Shown here piece by piece: positions 25,790 to 33,464 of a stretch of DNA of 64,000 nt (positions are counted from its first letter, which is position 1; every line of letters begins with the position of its first letter). The notes beneath the pieces are model-generated. The model worked only from the letters and a program-made list of their open reading frames with translations. It ran no database searches and was not told where the DNA came from. A program made the position numbers and the translations under genes. Source of the stretch: Streptomyces fungicidicus (GTDB lineage: Bacteria > Actinomycetota > Actinomycetes > Streptomycetales > Streptomycetaceae); NCBI RefSeq assembly GCF_003665435.1, contig NZ_CP023407.1, positions 4,327,501-4,391,500 of the forward strand, given 5' to 3'.

Positions 25790-26791
25790 ATGACGACGTA
25801 CGGATCCTTTCCCGGCACGCGGCCCCGGCGTCTGCGGACCACCCCCGCCATGCGTCGGATGGTCGCCGAGACCCGGCTGCACCCCGCCGACTTCATCCTC
25901 CCGGCCTTCGTGCGCGAGGGCGCGGACGAACCCGTGCCGATCGCTGCCATGCCGGGTGTCGTGCAGCACACCCGCGACAGCCTGAAGAAGGCCGCCGCGG
26001 AGGCGGTGGCGGCCGGGGTCTCCGGGATCATGCTGTTCGGCGTGCCGGAGGAGTCGAAGAAGGACGCCGTCGGGACGCCGGGCACCGACCCGGACGGCAT
26101 CCTCCAGGTGGCGCTGCGCGATGTGCGGGCCGAGGTCGGGGACGACCTGCTCGTCATGTCCGACCTGTGCCTGGACGAGACCACCGACCACGGGCACTGC
26201 GGCGTCCTCGACGAGCAGGGGCGCGTGGACAACGACGCCACGCTCGAGCGGTACGCCGAGATGGCGCAGGTCCAGGCCGACGCGGGCGCCCACGTGGTGG
26301 GTCCGAGCGGGATGATGGACGGGCAGATCGGGGTCGTCCGCGACGCCCTCGACCAGATCGGGCGGGAGGACGTCGCCATCCTGGCGTACACCGCCAAGTA
26401 CGCCTCGGCCTTCTACGGGCCGTTCCGGGAGGCCGTCGCCTCCTCGCTGCAGGGCGACCGCAAGACGTACCAGCAGGACCCGGCGAACGTCCGTGAGTCG
26501 ATGCGGGAGCTGGCGCTCGACCTGGAGGAGGGCGCCGACATGGTGATGGTGAAGCCGGCGGGCCCGTATCTGGACATTCTGGCGCGGGTCGCGGACGCGG
26601 TGGACGTGCCGGTGGCGGCGTACCAGATCTCCGGTGAGTACTCGATGATCGAGGCCGCCGCCGAGAAGGGCTGGATCGACCGGGACCGGGCGATCCTCGA
26701 GACGCTGACCGGCATCAAGCGGGCCGGTGCGCGCAACATCCTCACCTACTGGGCCACCGAGGCGGCCCAGAAGCTGAGCGCCGTTCAGTAG
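25790..26791 (+). CDS. hemB: Porphobilinogen synthase (delta-aminolevulinic acid dehydratase)
   Basis: A 333-residue enzyme condensing two 5-aminolevulinates to porphobilinogen. The two Schiff-base lysines are K203 (AYTAKYASAFYGPFREA) and K255 (MVMVKPAGPY). The metal motif is SDLCLDETTDHGHCG, giving Cys127, Asp129 and Cys137. That is between the three-Cys zinc type and the Asp-rich magnesium type. It lies about 7.9 kb from hemACD with unrelated genes between, so it needs its own promoter in the 158 bases upstream. Its last 7 bases overlap the convergent lipoprotein gene. Confidence 0.97.
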   Translation: MTTYGSFPGTRPRRLRTTPAMRRMVAETRLHPADFILPAFVREGADEPVPIAAMPGVVQHTRDSLKKAAAEAVAAGVSGIMLFGVPEESKKDAVGTPGTDPDGILQVALRDVRAEVGDDLLVMSDLCLDETTDHGHCGVLDEQGRVDNDATLERYAEMAQVQADAGAHVVGPSGMMDGQIGVVRDALDQIGREDVAILAYTAKYASAFYGPFREAVASSLQGDRKTYQQDPANVRESMRELALDLEEGADMVMVKPAGPYLDILARVADAVDVPVAAYQISGEYSMIEAAAEKGWIDRDRAILETLTGIKRAGARNILTYWATEAAQKLSAVQ

Positions 26792-27540
26792 GTGAGGGCG
26801 TCGTCCATCGACTGCTGCCAGTAGGACACCGCCAGCGTGCTGTCGTAGTACACGCCCTTCGCCGGCAGGGACGGGATCGCGGAGGGGCCGCCGCTGCTGT
26901 TAGGCGTGCGGCCCTGGAAGCCGACGGCGAGCTTGTGGCCGGTGGTGCCGCCGTCGCCGCTGCCGTCGGCGGCCGACAGCAGCACCCCGGCGTACGCCGA
27001 CTCGCCCGGGTCGATGCCGACCACGGCCTGCGGCTTCGTCTCCTCGATCGGCTGCGGCACCCACTGCATCTCGTCGAAGCGGAGCACCGGGTAGTAGGTG
27101 AGGTCGCAGGGCCCCGAACCGGTGTTCTTGACCGTGATCAGCATGTGGTTGAGGGGGCGGGAGACCGGCCGGGCGGTGACGGTGGTGTTGGAGCCGTTGC
27201 AGGCGACGCGGGTCTCCGGACCGTCGTCGGCCCCCTCGTCGGTCTTGCCGTCGTCCGTGTTCCCGCCCTTGCCCCCGCTCCCGGTGTCCTTGCCTCCGCT
27301 CCCGGTGTCCTTGCCGCCGCCGGCTTCATGGCTGCCGCCGCCGGCCGCCGTCGGGGCGCTGGAGGCGGAGTCGTCCTTCCCGGCGTCCGAGGGTGTGTCC
27401 GTGGTCGCCGTCGCGGTCGGCCGGGAGGTGCTGCCCGCGCCCTCGTCCTCGGTTCCGGTGCCGTCCTCGCAGGCCGTGAGGGCGAGGGCGGCGAGGGTGG
27501 CGCCGGTGGCGGCGAGCAGGCGGATGCGGGACGTACGCAT
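26785..27540 (-). CDS. DUF4232 lipoprotein with Gly/Lys/Ser-rich linker
   Basis: A 251-residue lipoprotein. The signal peptide is MRTSRIRLLAATGATLAALA followed by LTAC (lipobox). A long linker contains tandem KDTGSGG units. The C-terminal DUF4232-like domain starts near RVACNGSNTTVTARPVSRPL. Surface-anchored and of unknown function. It is divergent from an XRE membrane protein and convergent with hemB, overlapping it by 7 bases. It shares domain type with the lipoprotein at 24028, which suggests a duplicated pair flanking hemB. Confidence 0.87.
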   Translation of the reverse strand: MRTSRIRLLAATGATLAALALTACEDGTGTEDEGAGSTSRPTATATTDTPSDAGKDDSASSAPTAAGGGSHEAGGGKDTGSGGKDTGSGGKGGNTDDGKTDEGADDGPETRVACNGSNTTVTARPVSRPLNHMLITVKNTGSGPCDLTYYPVLRFDEMQWVPQPIEETKPQAVVGIDPGESAYAGVLLSAADGSGDGGTTGHKLAVGFQGRTPNSSGGPSAIPSLPAKGVYYDSTLAVSYWQQSMDDALTY

Positions 27541-27708
27541 GGCGAAATCCTTTGCTTCGAGTACGGGTTCGGCGTGGCCGCTCGACCGGTGACCGGGAGC
27601 GGCGTGCTTGGATGACCAGAGCTTGTCGGGTGATCCGTCCCGGCTGCCACACCTGACGGGGCATCCGGGACGCTGGAACGCTCATACCGCTGTGACCTGG
27701 GGAAACGA

Positions 27709-27724
27709 CCGTTCCCTGGAACGG
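27709..27724. promoter_or_regulatory. 16-bp palindrome in the divergent lipoprotein/XRE promoter region
   Basis: CCGTTCC and GGAACGG flank a CT, a perfect inverted repeat. It sits 29 bases before the XRE gene start. A related half-site (CTGGAACG) is present about 40 bases further upstream. A plausible autoregulatory operator of the adjacent HTH protein; inferred only. Confidence 0.5.
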
Positions 27725-27753
27725 CGGAATGGGACACGGGGGTGGGAGGAACG

Positions 27754-29115
27754 GTGTCGGAGGGCACGGCCGCGGCGGAGTTCGCCGCACGGTTGAGGGA
27801 GCTGAAGGAGCGGTCCGGGCTGAGCTACGGGGTGCTCGCCAAGCGGCTCCACATGAGTACGTCGACCCTGCACCGCTACTGCAACGGGGACGCGGTGCCG
27901 GCCGAGTACGCACCGGTGGAACGGCTGGCCCGGCTCTGCAAGGCGGGTCCCGGGGAACTGGTCGAGCTGCACCGGCGGTGGGTGCTGGCGGACGCGGCAC
28001 GGGGGCGGAAGGGGGCACCCGCGGAGGCGGTCGCACCGGCCTCGGAGGCACCGGCCACTGACCCGGGGGCCGGTGCCGCGGCGACGGAGACCGGTGCCGC
28101 GGAAACGCAGCCCGCAGCCCCGGACGACGGCCCTCCGCAGGACGAGGTCCCCGAAGTCACCGACTCCGGCGCACCCCGGCCCGCCCCCCGTTCCCGCCGC
28201 CGCACCCGCACCGCCGTCCTCGCCGGAATCGCGGTGGCCGCCGTGCTCGGCGGGGTCACCCTCGGCCTGAGCCTCTCGGGGGGCGGGGAGACGGACGGGG
28301 ACGGCCGGAAGGGGCCGGTCGGGGCCGCGAACGCCGGCGACGGGGCGGGCGAGGACGTCACCGCGTCACCGTCCCCGTCGGCCTCGCCCTCGACCTCGCC
28401 CTCCGCCGGGAAGAAGGAGAAGGGGGCGCCCAGCGCCTCCGCCTCCCCGTCCGCCGCCCCGCCGGAAGCCGCCAAGGGCGGGGGAGGTCAGGCGGACGCC
28501 GTGCCGCTCACCGTGCGCACCGCCCCGTACACCTGGGAGGACCCCTGCTCGCAGCGGTACCTGATCGACCGGGCGCCGGGCGAGGTGCCGCCGCCCCCGC
28601 TGGAGCAGGACGTGCCCGCGTGGACGAGCGCGGTCGGCGCGGTGTCGTCGGGCGGGCAGTACGTGCAGCTCACCGTGCAGGGCACGGGTGCGGAGACGGT
28701 CGTGGTGGAAGGGCTCACCGTGCGGGTGGCGGGCAAGCGGTCGCCGCTCGCCTGGAACGACTTCGCCATGGGCTACCCCGGTGTCGGCTGCGGCGGCAAC
28801 GTGCCCACGCGTTCCTTCACCGTCGCCCTGGACGCCGCGCGGCCGGTCGTGACGCCGGAGTCCGGGCACCGCGACTTCCCGTTCAAGGTGAGCGAGTCGG
28901 ACCCCGAGATCTACTACATCAAGGCCGACGCCTCGGCGTACGACGTGAGCTGGTCCCTGGAGCTGAAGTGGTCCAGCGGCTCCCGCAGCGGCACGCTCAC
29001 CCTGGACGACAAGGGCCGCCCCTTCCGTACCAGCGGCAACAACGGGCGCCCGGCGTACGAGTTTCCGCTGGGCGGGGAGAAGTGGGTCCCGGAAGGCACC
29101 ACGAAGCTCGAGTAG
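27754..29115 (+). CDS. Membrane-anchored XRE-family protein
   Basis: A protein of about 453 residues. The N-terminal helix-turn-helix is at about residues 8-65 (SGLSYGVLAKRLHMSTSTLH; RLARLCKAGPGELVELH). A proline/alanine-rich linker follows, then an Arg-rich stop (RSRRRTRTAVL) and one transmembrane helix (AGIAVAAVLGGVTLGLSLS). A Ser-rich stalk leads to a C-terminal exterior domain of about 200 residues with Trp and Cys (YTWEDPCSQRYLIDRAPGE). So DNA binding faces the cytoplasm and a sensor-like domain the outside. GTG 27754 follows GGGAGGA; an earlier GTG at 27742 is possible. Ligand unknown. Confidence 0.85.
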   Translation: MSEGTAAAEFAARLRELKERSGLSYGVLAKRLHMSTSTLHRYCNGDAVPAEYAPVERLARLCKAGPGELVELHRRWVLADAARGRKGAPAEAVAPASEAPATDPGAGAAATETGAAETQPAAPDDGPPQDEVPEVTDSGAPRPAPRSRRRTRTAVLAGIAVAAVLGGVTLGLSLSGGGETDGDGRKGPVGAANAGDGAGEDVTASPSPSASPSTSPSAGKKEKGAPSASASPSAAPPEAAKGGGGQADAVPLTVRTAPYTWEDPCSQRYLIDRAPGEVPPPPLEQDVPAWTSAVGAVSSGGQYVQLTVQGTGAETVVVEGLTVRVAGKRSPLAWNDFAMGYPGVGCGGNVPTRSFTVALDAARPVVTPESGHRDFPFKVSESDPEIYYIKADASAYDVSWSLELKWSSGSRSGTLTLDDKGRPFRTSGNNGRPAYEFPLGGEKWVPEGTTKLE

Positions 29116-29169
29116 TGCCCTCCGGGACTCCGGGACCGGCTTTCGCGATCCTCTCCCGGCGACGCGGGA

Positions 29170-30543
29170 TCACGGCGCCGGCACGGTCTCCTTCTCGCCC
29201 CGCAGGGCGGCCAGCCGGGCCTGCCGGGTGCGGGGCCCGAACAGGGCCAGGGCGACGGCCCCGACCAGCCAGGTCGCGGCGATGAAGTAGAAGACGCTCG
29301 CGTAGCCGTTGCTCTGGTAGAGCGCCGCGACGATCAGCGGACCGGCGGCGTTCGACAGCCGTCCGAGGCCGTAGGAGACGCCGGTGCCCAGCGAGCGGCC
29401 GCGGGTGTCGAACAGCTCGGGGGAGTAGGCGTAGGCGAGGGCCGTGTAGCCGCGCTCGAACATGTTGACCAGGAAGCCGAACACGATGATCAGCACCGGG
29501 TTGAAGGTCAGGCCGTACAGCAGACCGCACAGCGCGATGACCGTGCCGAAGGCGGCCAGGCTCCACTTGCGTTCGAAGCGGTCGGTGACCAGGGACGCGA
29601 GATACGAGCCGAGCGGTGCGCCGACGGTGGTGAGCGCCACGTAGAAGACGGACTTCTCGACGCTGAAGCCCTCCTTGGCGAGCAGCGTGGGCGCCCAGCT
29701 GGAGAAGCCGAAGAAGCCGATGGTCTGGGTCACCCACAGCACCGTGAGCAGCAGCGTCGGGAAGAGGTACTTCTTCTGCAGCAGCACGCGCAGCGGCGTC
29801 CGGGTCGACGGGGTCTCGGCCACCGGGGGAGCCGGCTCGGGCAGCGGGCCCTTCTCCGCGGCGACGCTCGCCTCGATCTCCCGCAGGACCTCGTCGGCCT
29901 TGGCGTGCTCGCCCCGGCTTTCGTACCAGCGGGGCGACTCCTTCAGCCGCTTGGTGAACAGGACGAGCAGGATGCCCAGCGAGCCCCAGAGGTAGACGAG
30001 CCGCCACGACCAGTCGTTGAGCGGCACGACCGCGCTGGCGATGAGGTTGGTGGCCGGGGTGCCGCAGATGCCGATGACGATGGCGTACGCCTGGTACTTG
30101 CCGCGGACGGCGGCCGGGTACATCTCGTTGACGTAGATGACCGCGACGACGGTCATCGCCGCGAGGCCCGCCGAGGTGAGCACGCGGAACACGCCCAGCG
30201 ACACGACGTCCCAGGAGAACACGGACACGAACGAGAACGCGCCGAACCAGACGGTGGTCAGCATCAGGGCCCGTTTGCGGCCCCAGCGGTCGGCCATCGC
30301 GCCGGCGCAGATCGAGCCGACGAACATGCCGACGAACGACAACGAGGTCACGTAGGCGATCTGGTCGATCGTCACGCCCCACAGCTTGATCAGCTTGGGC
30401 GCGGTCGTCGCGAAGGTGTTGATGTCCGCGAACTCGAAGAAGTAGGCGAAGGAGACGGCCACCAGGGTGACCTTGTGGAACCGGCCGATCGGCAGCCGGT
30501 CCAGCCGGTTCATCGCGTTGGCGTGGGTGGGTGAGTGCTGCAC
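29170..30543 (-). CDS. MFS transporter, probably an aromatic-acid:H+ symporter
   Basis: A 457-residue protein with 12 predicted helices. The family signature between helices 2 and 3 is GAMADRWGRKRALMLTTVWF. It resembles the metabolite:H+ symporter group (PcaK/BenK/GalT types). Its GTG start follows the ligI stop by 3 bases, with GAGGAG about 9 bases upstream inside ligI, so it is the third gene of ligJ-ligI-MFS. Uptake of gallate, protocatechuate or pyrone dicarboxylate is inferred from that context. It is convergent with the XRE membrane protein gene. Confidence 0.88.
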   Translation of the reverse strand: MQHSPTHANAMNRLDRLPIGRFHKVTLVAVSFAYFFEFADINTFATTAPKLIKLWGVTIDQIAYVTSLSFVGMFVGSICAGAMADRWGRKRALMLTTVWFGAFSFVSVFSWDVVSLGVFRVLTSAGLAAMTVVAVIYVNEMYPAAVRGKYQAYAIVIGICGTPATNLIASAVVPLNDWSWRLVYLWGSLGILLVLFTKRLKESPRWYESRGEHAKADEVLREIEASVAAEKGPLPEPAPPVAETPSTRTPLRVLLQKKYLFPTLLLTVLWVTQTIGFFGFSSWAPTLLAKEGFSVEKSVFYVALTTVGAPLGSYLASLVTDRFERKWSLAAFGTVIALCGLLYGLTFNPVLIIVFGFLVNMFERGYTALAYAYSPELFDTRGRSLGTGVSYGLGRLSNAAGPLIVAALYQSNGYASVFYFIAATWLVGAVALALFGPRTRQARLAALRGEKETVPAP

Positions 30544-30546
30544 GGT

Positions 30547-31461
30547 TCAGATCTCCTCGCCGGGCCAGTACAGGTTCATGGGGTTGTCGACGAGCAACTT
30601 GCGCCGCTGTTCGGGCGTGACCGCGATCCGCGGCACGTAGTCGACGAGGAGGCCGTCGTCGGGCATGTGGTCGGTCAGGTTGGGGTGGGGCCAGTCGGTG
30701 CCCCACAGCACCCGGTCGGGGAACTCCTCCACGACGCGGCGGCCGAAGGGCACGACATCGGCGTACGGGAGCCGTTCGCCGTTCAGGGCGGCGGGCCCGG
30801 TCGCGCTGAGACGTTCGGGGCAGGTCACCTTGACCCAGACGTCGCCGTCGCCGACGAACCGCAGGAACCGGGAGAACTCCGGTCCGTCCGCCGGCCGGGT
30901 CACGTCCGGGCGGCCCATGTGGTCCACCACCAGCGGGGTGGGCAGCGAGGCGAAGAAGTCCTCCAGGTCGGGCAGGTCGGCGCTCTCGAAGTAGAGGACG
31001 ACGTGCCAGCCCAGCGGGGCGACCTTGTCCGCGATCACCCGCAGGTCGTCCCGGGGCGAGGCGTCGACCAGACGCCGTACGAAGTTGAACCGCACCCCGC
31101 GTACGCCCGCCGCGTGCAGTTCCTCCAGCTCGCGTTCGGTGACGTCCGGGCGGACGGAGGCGACGCCCCGCGCCCGGTTCCCGGCCGACCGTACGGCGTC
31201 GACCATGGCGGAGTTGTCCGTGCCGTGGCAGGTGGCCTGCACGACGACGGTGCGCGAGATTCCCAAGTGGTCGCGGAGCGCGAACAGTTGATCCTTGCCG
31301 GCGTCGCAGGGCGTGTACTTGCGCTGCGGCGCGAAGGGGAAGGCGGCCTGGGGGCCGAAGACATGGCAGTGGGCGTCGACGGCGCCCGGCGGGAGCCGGA
31401 AGGCGGGCCGGGACGGGTCCGGATGCCAGTCGAGCCAGCCCGGGGTCTTGGCGGTGGGCAT
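30547..31461 (-). CDS. ligI: 2-pyrone-4,6-dicarboxylate lactonase (LigI-type amidohydrolase)
   Basis: A 304-residue amidohydrolase-superfamily enzyme. The metal/active-site start is GAVDAHCHVFGPQAAFPFAP. Conserved segments shared with Sphingomonas LigI include QATCHGTDNSAMVDA, RGVRFNFVRRLVD, VVDHMGRPDV and VLWGTDWPHPN. LigI opens the lactone PDC to 4-oxalomesaconate in the 4,5-cleavage route of protocatechuate/gallate. The start ATG follows GAGGAGACCC. It lies 64 bases after ligJ and 3 bases before the transporter. Ring-cleavage dioxygenase and aldolase genes are not in the window. Confidence 0.9.
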   Translation of the reverse strand: MPTAKTPGWLDWHPDPSRPAFRLPPGAVDAHCHVFGPQAAFPFAPQRKYTPCDAGKDQLFALRDHLGISRTVVVQATCHGTDNSAMVDAVRSAGNRARGVASVRPDVTERELEELHAAGVRGVRFNFVRRLVDASPRDDLRVIADKVAPLGWHVVLYFESADLPDLEDFFASLPTPLVVDHMGRPDVTRPADGPEFSRFLRFVGDGDVWVKVTCPERLSATGPAALNGERLPYADVVPFGRRVVEEFPDRVLWGTDWPHPNLTDHMPDDGLLVDYVPRIAVTPEQRRKLLVDNPMNLYWPGEEI

Positions 31462-31525
31462 GGGTCTCCTCGGGGAGGGGAAACGGGGCGGGGAGGGGGG
31501 TGCGGGCGGGGGCCTTCGGGCCGGG

Positions 31526-32551
31526 TCAGCGGCCCTGGCTCTTCAGCAGCGCGTCCAGGCGCGGGTACACGGCGCGGGCGTTGTGCTCCTGGACGGCGGC
31601 CAGGTCCGCCGGGGACAGCGCGGCGGCCTCGGCGTAGCGACGGGTGTCGTCGAAGTGGTGGCCGCTGCAGGGATCGATGTCGCGGACGGCGCCGATCATC
31701 TCGGAGGCGAAGAGGATGTTCCTGGCCGGCAGGACGTCGAACAGCAGGTCCGCGCCAGGCTGGTGGTACACGCAGGTGTCGAAGAAGACGTTGCCCAGGA
31801 CGTGTTCCTCCAGCGGCGGCTTGCCGAGCGCCATCGCCAGCCCCCGGAAGCGGCCCCAGTGGTAGGGCACCGCGCCGCCGCCGTGCGGGATGACCAGGCG
31901 CAGCTCCGGGAAGTCGGCGAACAGATCACCCTGGACGAGCTGCATGAACGCCGTGGTGTCGGCGTTGAGGTAGTGCGCTCCGGTGGTGTGGAAGGCGGGG
32001 TTCACGCTGGTGCTGACGTGGATCATCGCCGGGATGCCGTACTCGGCCATCTTCTCGTAGACCGGGTACCAGGAGCGGTCGGTGAGCGGCGGGGCGGTCC
32101 AGTGGCCGCCGGACGGGTCGGGGTTCAGGTTCACCGCGACGGCGCCGTACTCCTCGACGCAGCGGACCAGTTCGGGGACGCAGGTGGCGGGGTCGACGCC
32201 GGGCGACTGCGGGAGCATCGCGGCGGGCGCGAACCGCTCCGGGTACAACTGGCTCACGCGGTAGCAGAGTTCGTTGCAGATCGCGGCCCACTCGGCGGAG
32301 GTGCGGAAGTCCCCGACGTGGTGCGCCATGAAGGAGGCGCGCGGGGAGAAGACCGTCAGGTCGATGCCGCGCTCGTCCATCAGCCGCAGCTGGTTCGCCT
32401 CGATGGTCTCGCGCAGCTCGTCGTCGCCGATGCGCAGGTCGGCGCGGGCGGGGGCGAGGGCCGGATCGGCGAGCCCGGCGATCTGCCGGTCCCGCCACGC
32501 CGCCAGGGCCGGCGGGGCGGTCGTGTAGTGGCCGTGGCAGTCGATGATCAT
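31526..32551 (-). CDS. ligJ: 4-oxalomesaconate hydratase (LigJ-type)
   Basis: A 341-residue amidohydrolase-fold hydratase. MIIDCHGHYTTAPPALAAWR holds the first metal His pair. RLVIPHGGGAVPYHWGRFRG, NVFFDTCVYHQPGADLLFDV and NILFASEMIGAVRDIDP match Sphingomonas LigJ as I recall it, and length (about 340) agrees. It hydrates 4-oxalomesaconate (or its keto tautomer) to 4-carboxy-4-hydroxy-2-oxoadipate, the step after LigI. The ATG follows AGAGGAACC. It is first of the operon and divergent from the two-component system at 32782. Confidence 0.9.
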   Translation of the reverse strand: MIIDCHGHYTTAPPALAAWRDRQIAGLADPALAPARADLRIGDDELRETIEANQLRLMDERGIDLTVFSPRASFMAHHVGDFRTSAEWAAICNELCYRVSQLYPERFAPAAMLPQSPGVDPATCVPELVRCVEEYGAVAVNLNPDPSGGHWTAPPLTDRSWYPVYEKMAEYGIPAMIHVSTSVNPAFHTTGAHYLNADTTAFMQLVQGDLFADFPELRLVIPHGGGAVPYHWGRFRGLAMALGKPPLEEHVLGNVFFDTCVYHQPGADLLFDVLPARNILFASEMIGAVRDIDPCSGHHFDDTRRYAEAAALSPADLAAVQEHNARAVYPRLDALLKSQGR

Positions 32552-32677
32552 GGCTGGTTCCTCTGCTCCGGTACGTCGTCCTCGACCGCTGCAGCCTGGC
32601 TCCGCCCGCCACGGCGACGGGAGACGGCCGTGCCCAGAACTAACCTCCCCTTAACATTCCGGACCCGGGCCGTCCGG

Positions 32678-32710
32678 CCGCGCTCCGGCCGCGCTCCGAC
32701 CGCGCTCCGG
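32678..32710. repeat. Three tandem 11-bp repeats in the ligJ/response-regulator intergenic region
   Basis: CCGCGCTCCGG, CCGCGCTCCGA and CCGCGCTCCGG follow each other without gaps, so each copy is on the same face of the helix. Tandem 10-11-bp direct repeats are the usual binding pattern of OmpR/PhoB regulators. A second short direct repeat (CTAACC/TTAACA) lies at 32639-32656. It fits a shared control region for the divergent operons. Confidence 0.7.
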
Positions 32711-32781
32711 GGGCACCTCCGGCGGTGGTCTACATTCGGAACCGGAAGTTCCTCACAGTGGCCGGAGGGAGGCGGGCGGGG

Positions 32782-33453
32782 ATGCAGATACTGCTGGCCG
32801 AGGACGACGACGGAGTGGCCGCGGCCCTCGTCGAGGTCCTGTACGACCACGGCCACGACACCCGCCGGGTGCGCCACGGCAGGGACGTCCTGACCTACCA
32901 CCGCAGCGCCGACCTGCTGCTCCTCGATCTGGGCCTGCCCGACATCGACGGCCTGGAGGTACTGCGCGGACTGCGGGCGGTGAGCGGCGTCTCGGTGCTG
33001 ATCCTCACGGCGCGCGGCGACGAGCGCTCCGTGGTGCGCGGGCTGCGGCTCGGCGCCGACGACTACCTGGTCAAGCCGGTACGGCTCACCGAGCTGCTCG
33101 CCCGGATCGAGGCCGTCACCCGGCGCACCACCGCCCGCGCGGTCACCCCGGCCGCCCCCGGCGCGCGCACGGTCCGCTCCGGTGACGTGGAGGTCGACCT
33201 CGACGCGCGCCGGGTCAGGGTGGACGGCACGGAGGTCGAGCTGACCGCGAAGGAGTTCGACGTCCTCGCCGCCCTGGCCGCACGCGCCGGCACGGCGGTC
33301 AGCCGCGAGCAGCTCCTGGACGAGGTGTGGGGCGACGCCCACCACGCCGTGTCCCGCTCCCTCGACGTCCACCTCACCCAGCTGCGCGCCAAGCTGGGCC
33401 GCCCCGGCCCGCTCACCACCATCCGCGGCTTCGGCTACCGCTTCGGGGACTGA
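32782..33453 (+). CDS. OmpR-family response regulator (TctD-like)
   Basis: A 223-residue regulator. The receiver has acidic D8-D10, phospho-acceptor D49 (LLLLDLGLPDIDGLEV), Thr/Ser switch in LILTARG and Lys in DYLVKPV. The winged-helix output domain ends VHLTQLRAKLGRPGPLTTIR, GFGYRF. The ATG at 32782 begins MQILLAEDDDG. The kinase gene follows after 11 bases. The pair resembles TctDE-type systems that control carboxylate uptake. It is divergent from ligJ, which makes the lig operon a likely target (inference). Confidence 0.92.
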   Translation: MQILLAEDDDGVAAALVEVLYDHGHDTRRVRHGRDVLTYHRSADLLLLDLGLPDIDGLEVLRGLRAVSGVSVLILTARGDERSVVRGLRLGADDYLVKPVRLTELLARIEAVTRRTTARAVTPAAPGARTVRSGDVEVDLDARRVRVDGTEVELTAKEFDVLAALAARAGTAVSREQLLDEVWGDAHHAVSRSLDVHLTQLRAKLGRPGPLTTIRGFGYRFGD

Positions 33454-33464
33454 GGGACCGGCGC

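Noticed and set aside
27241..27330. Tandem repeat-like DNA in the lipoprotein linker
   Set aside because: It is a coding low-complexity linker (KDTGSGG units), not a mobile or regulatory repeat.
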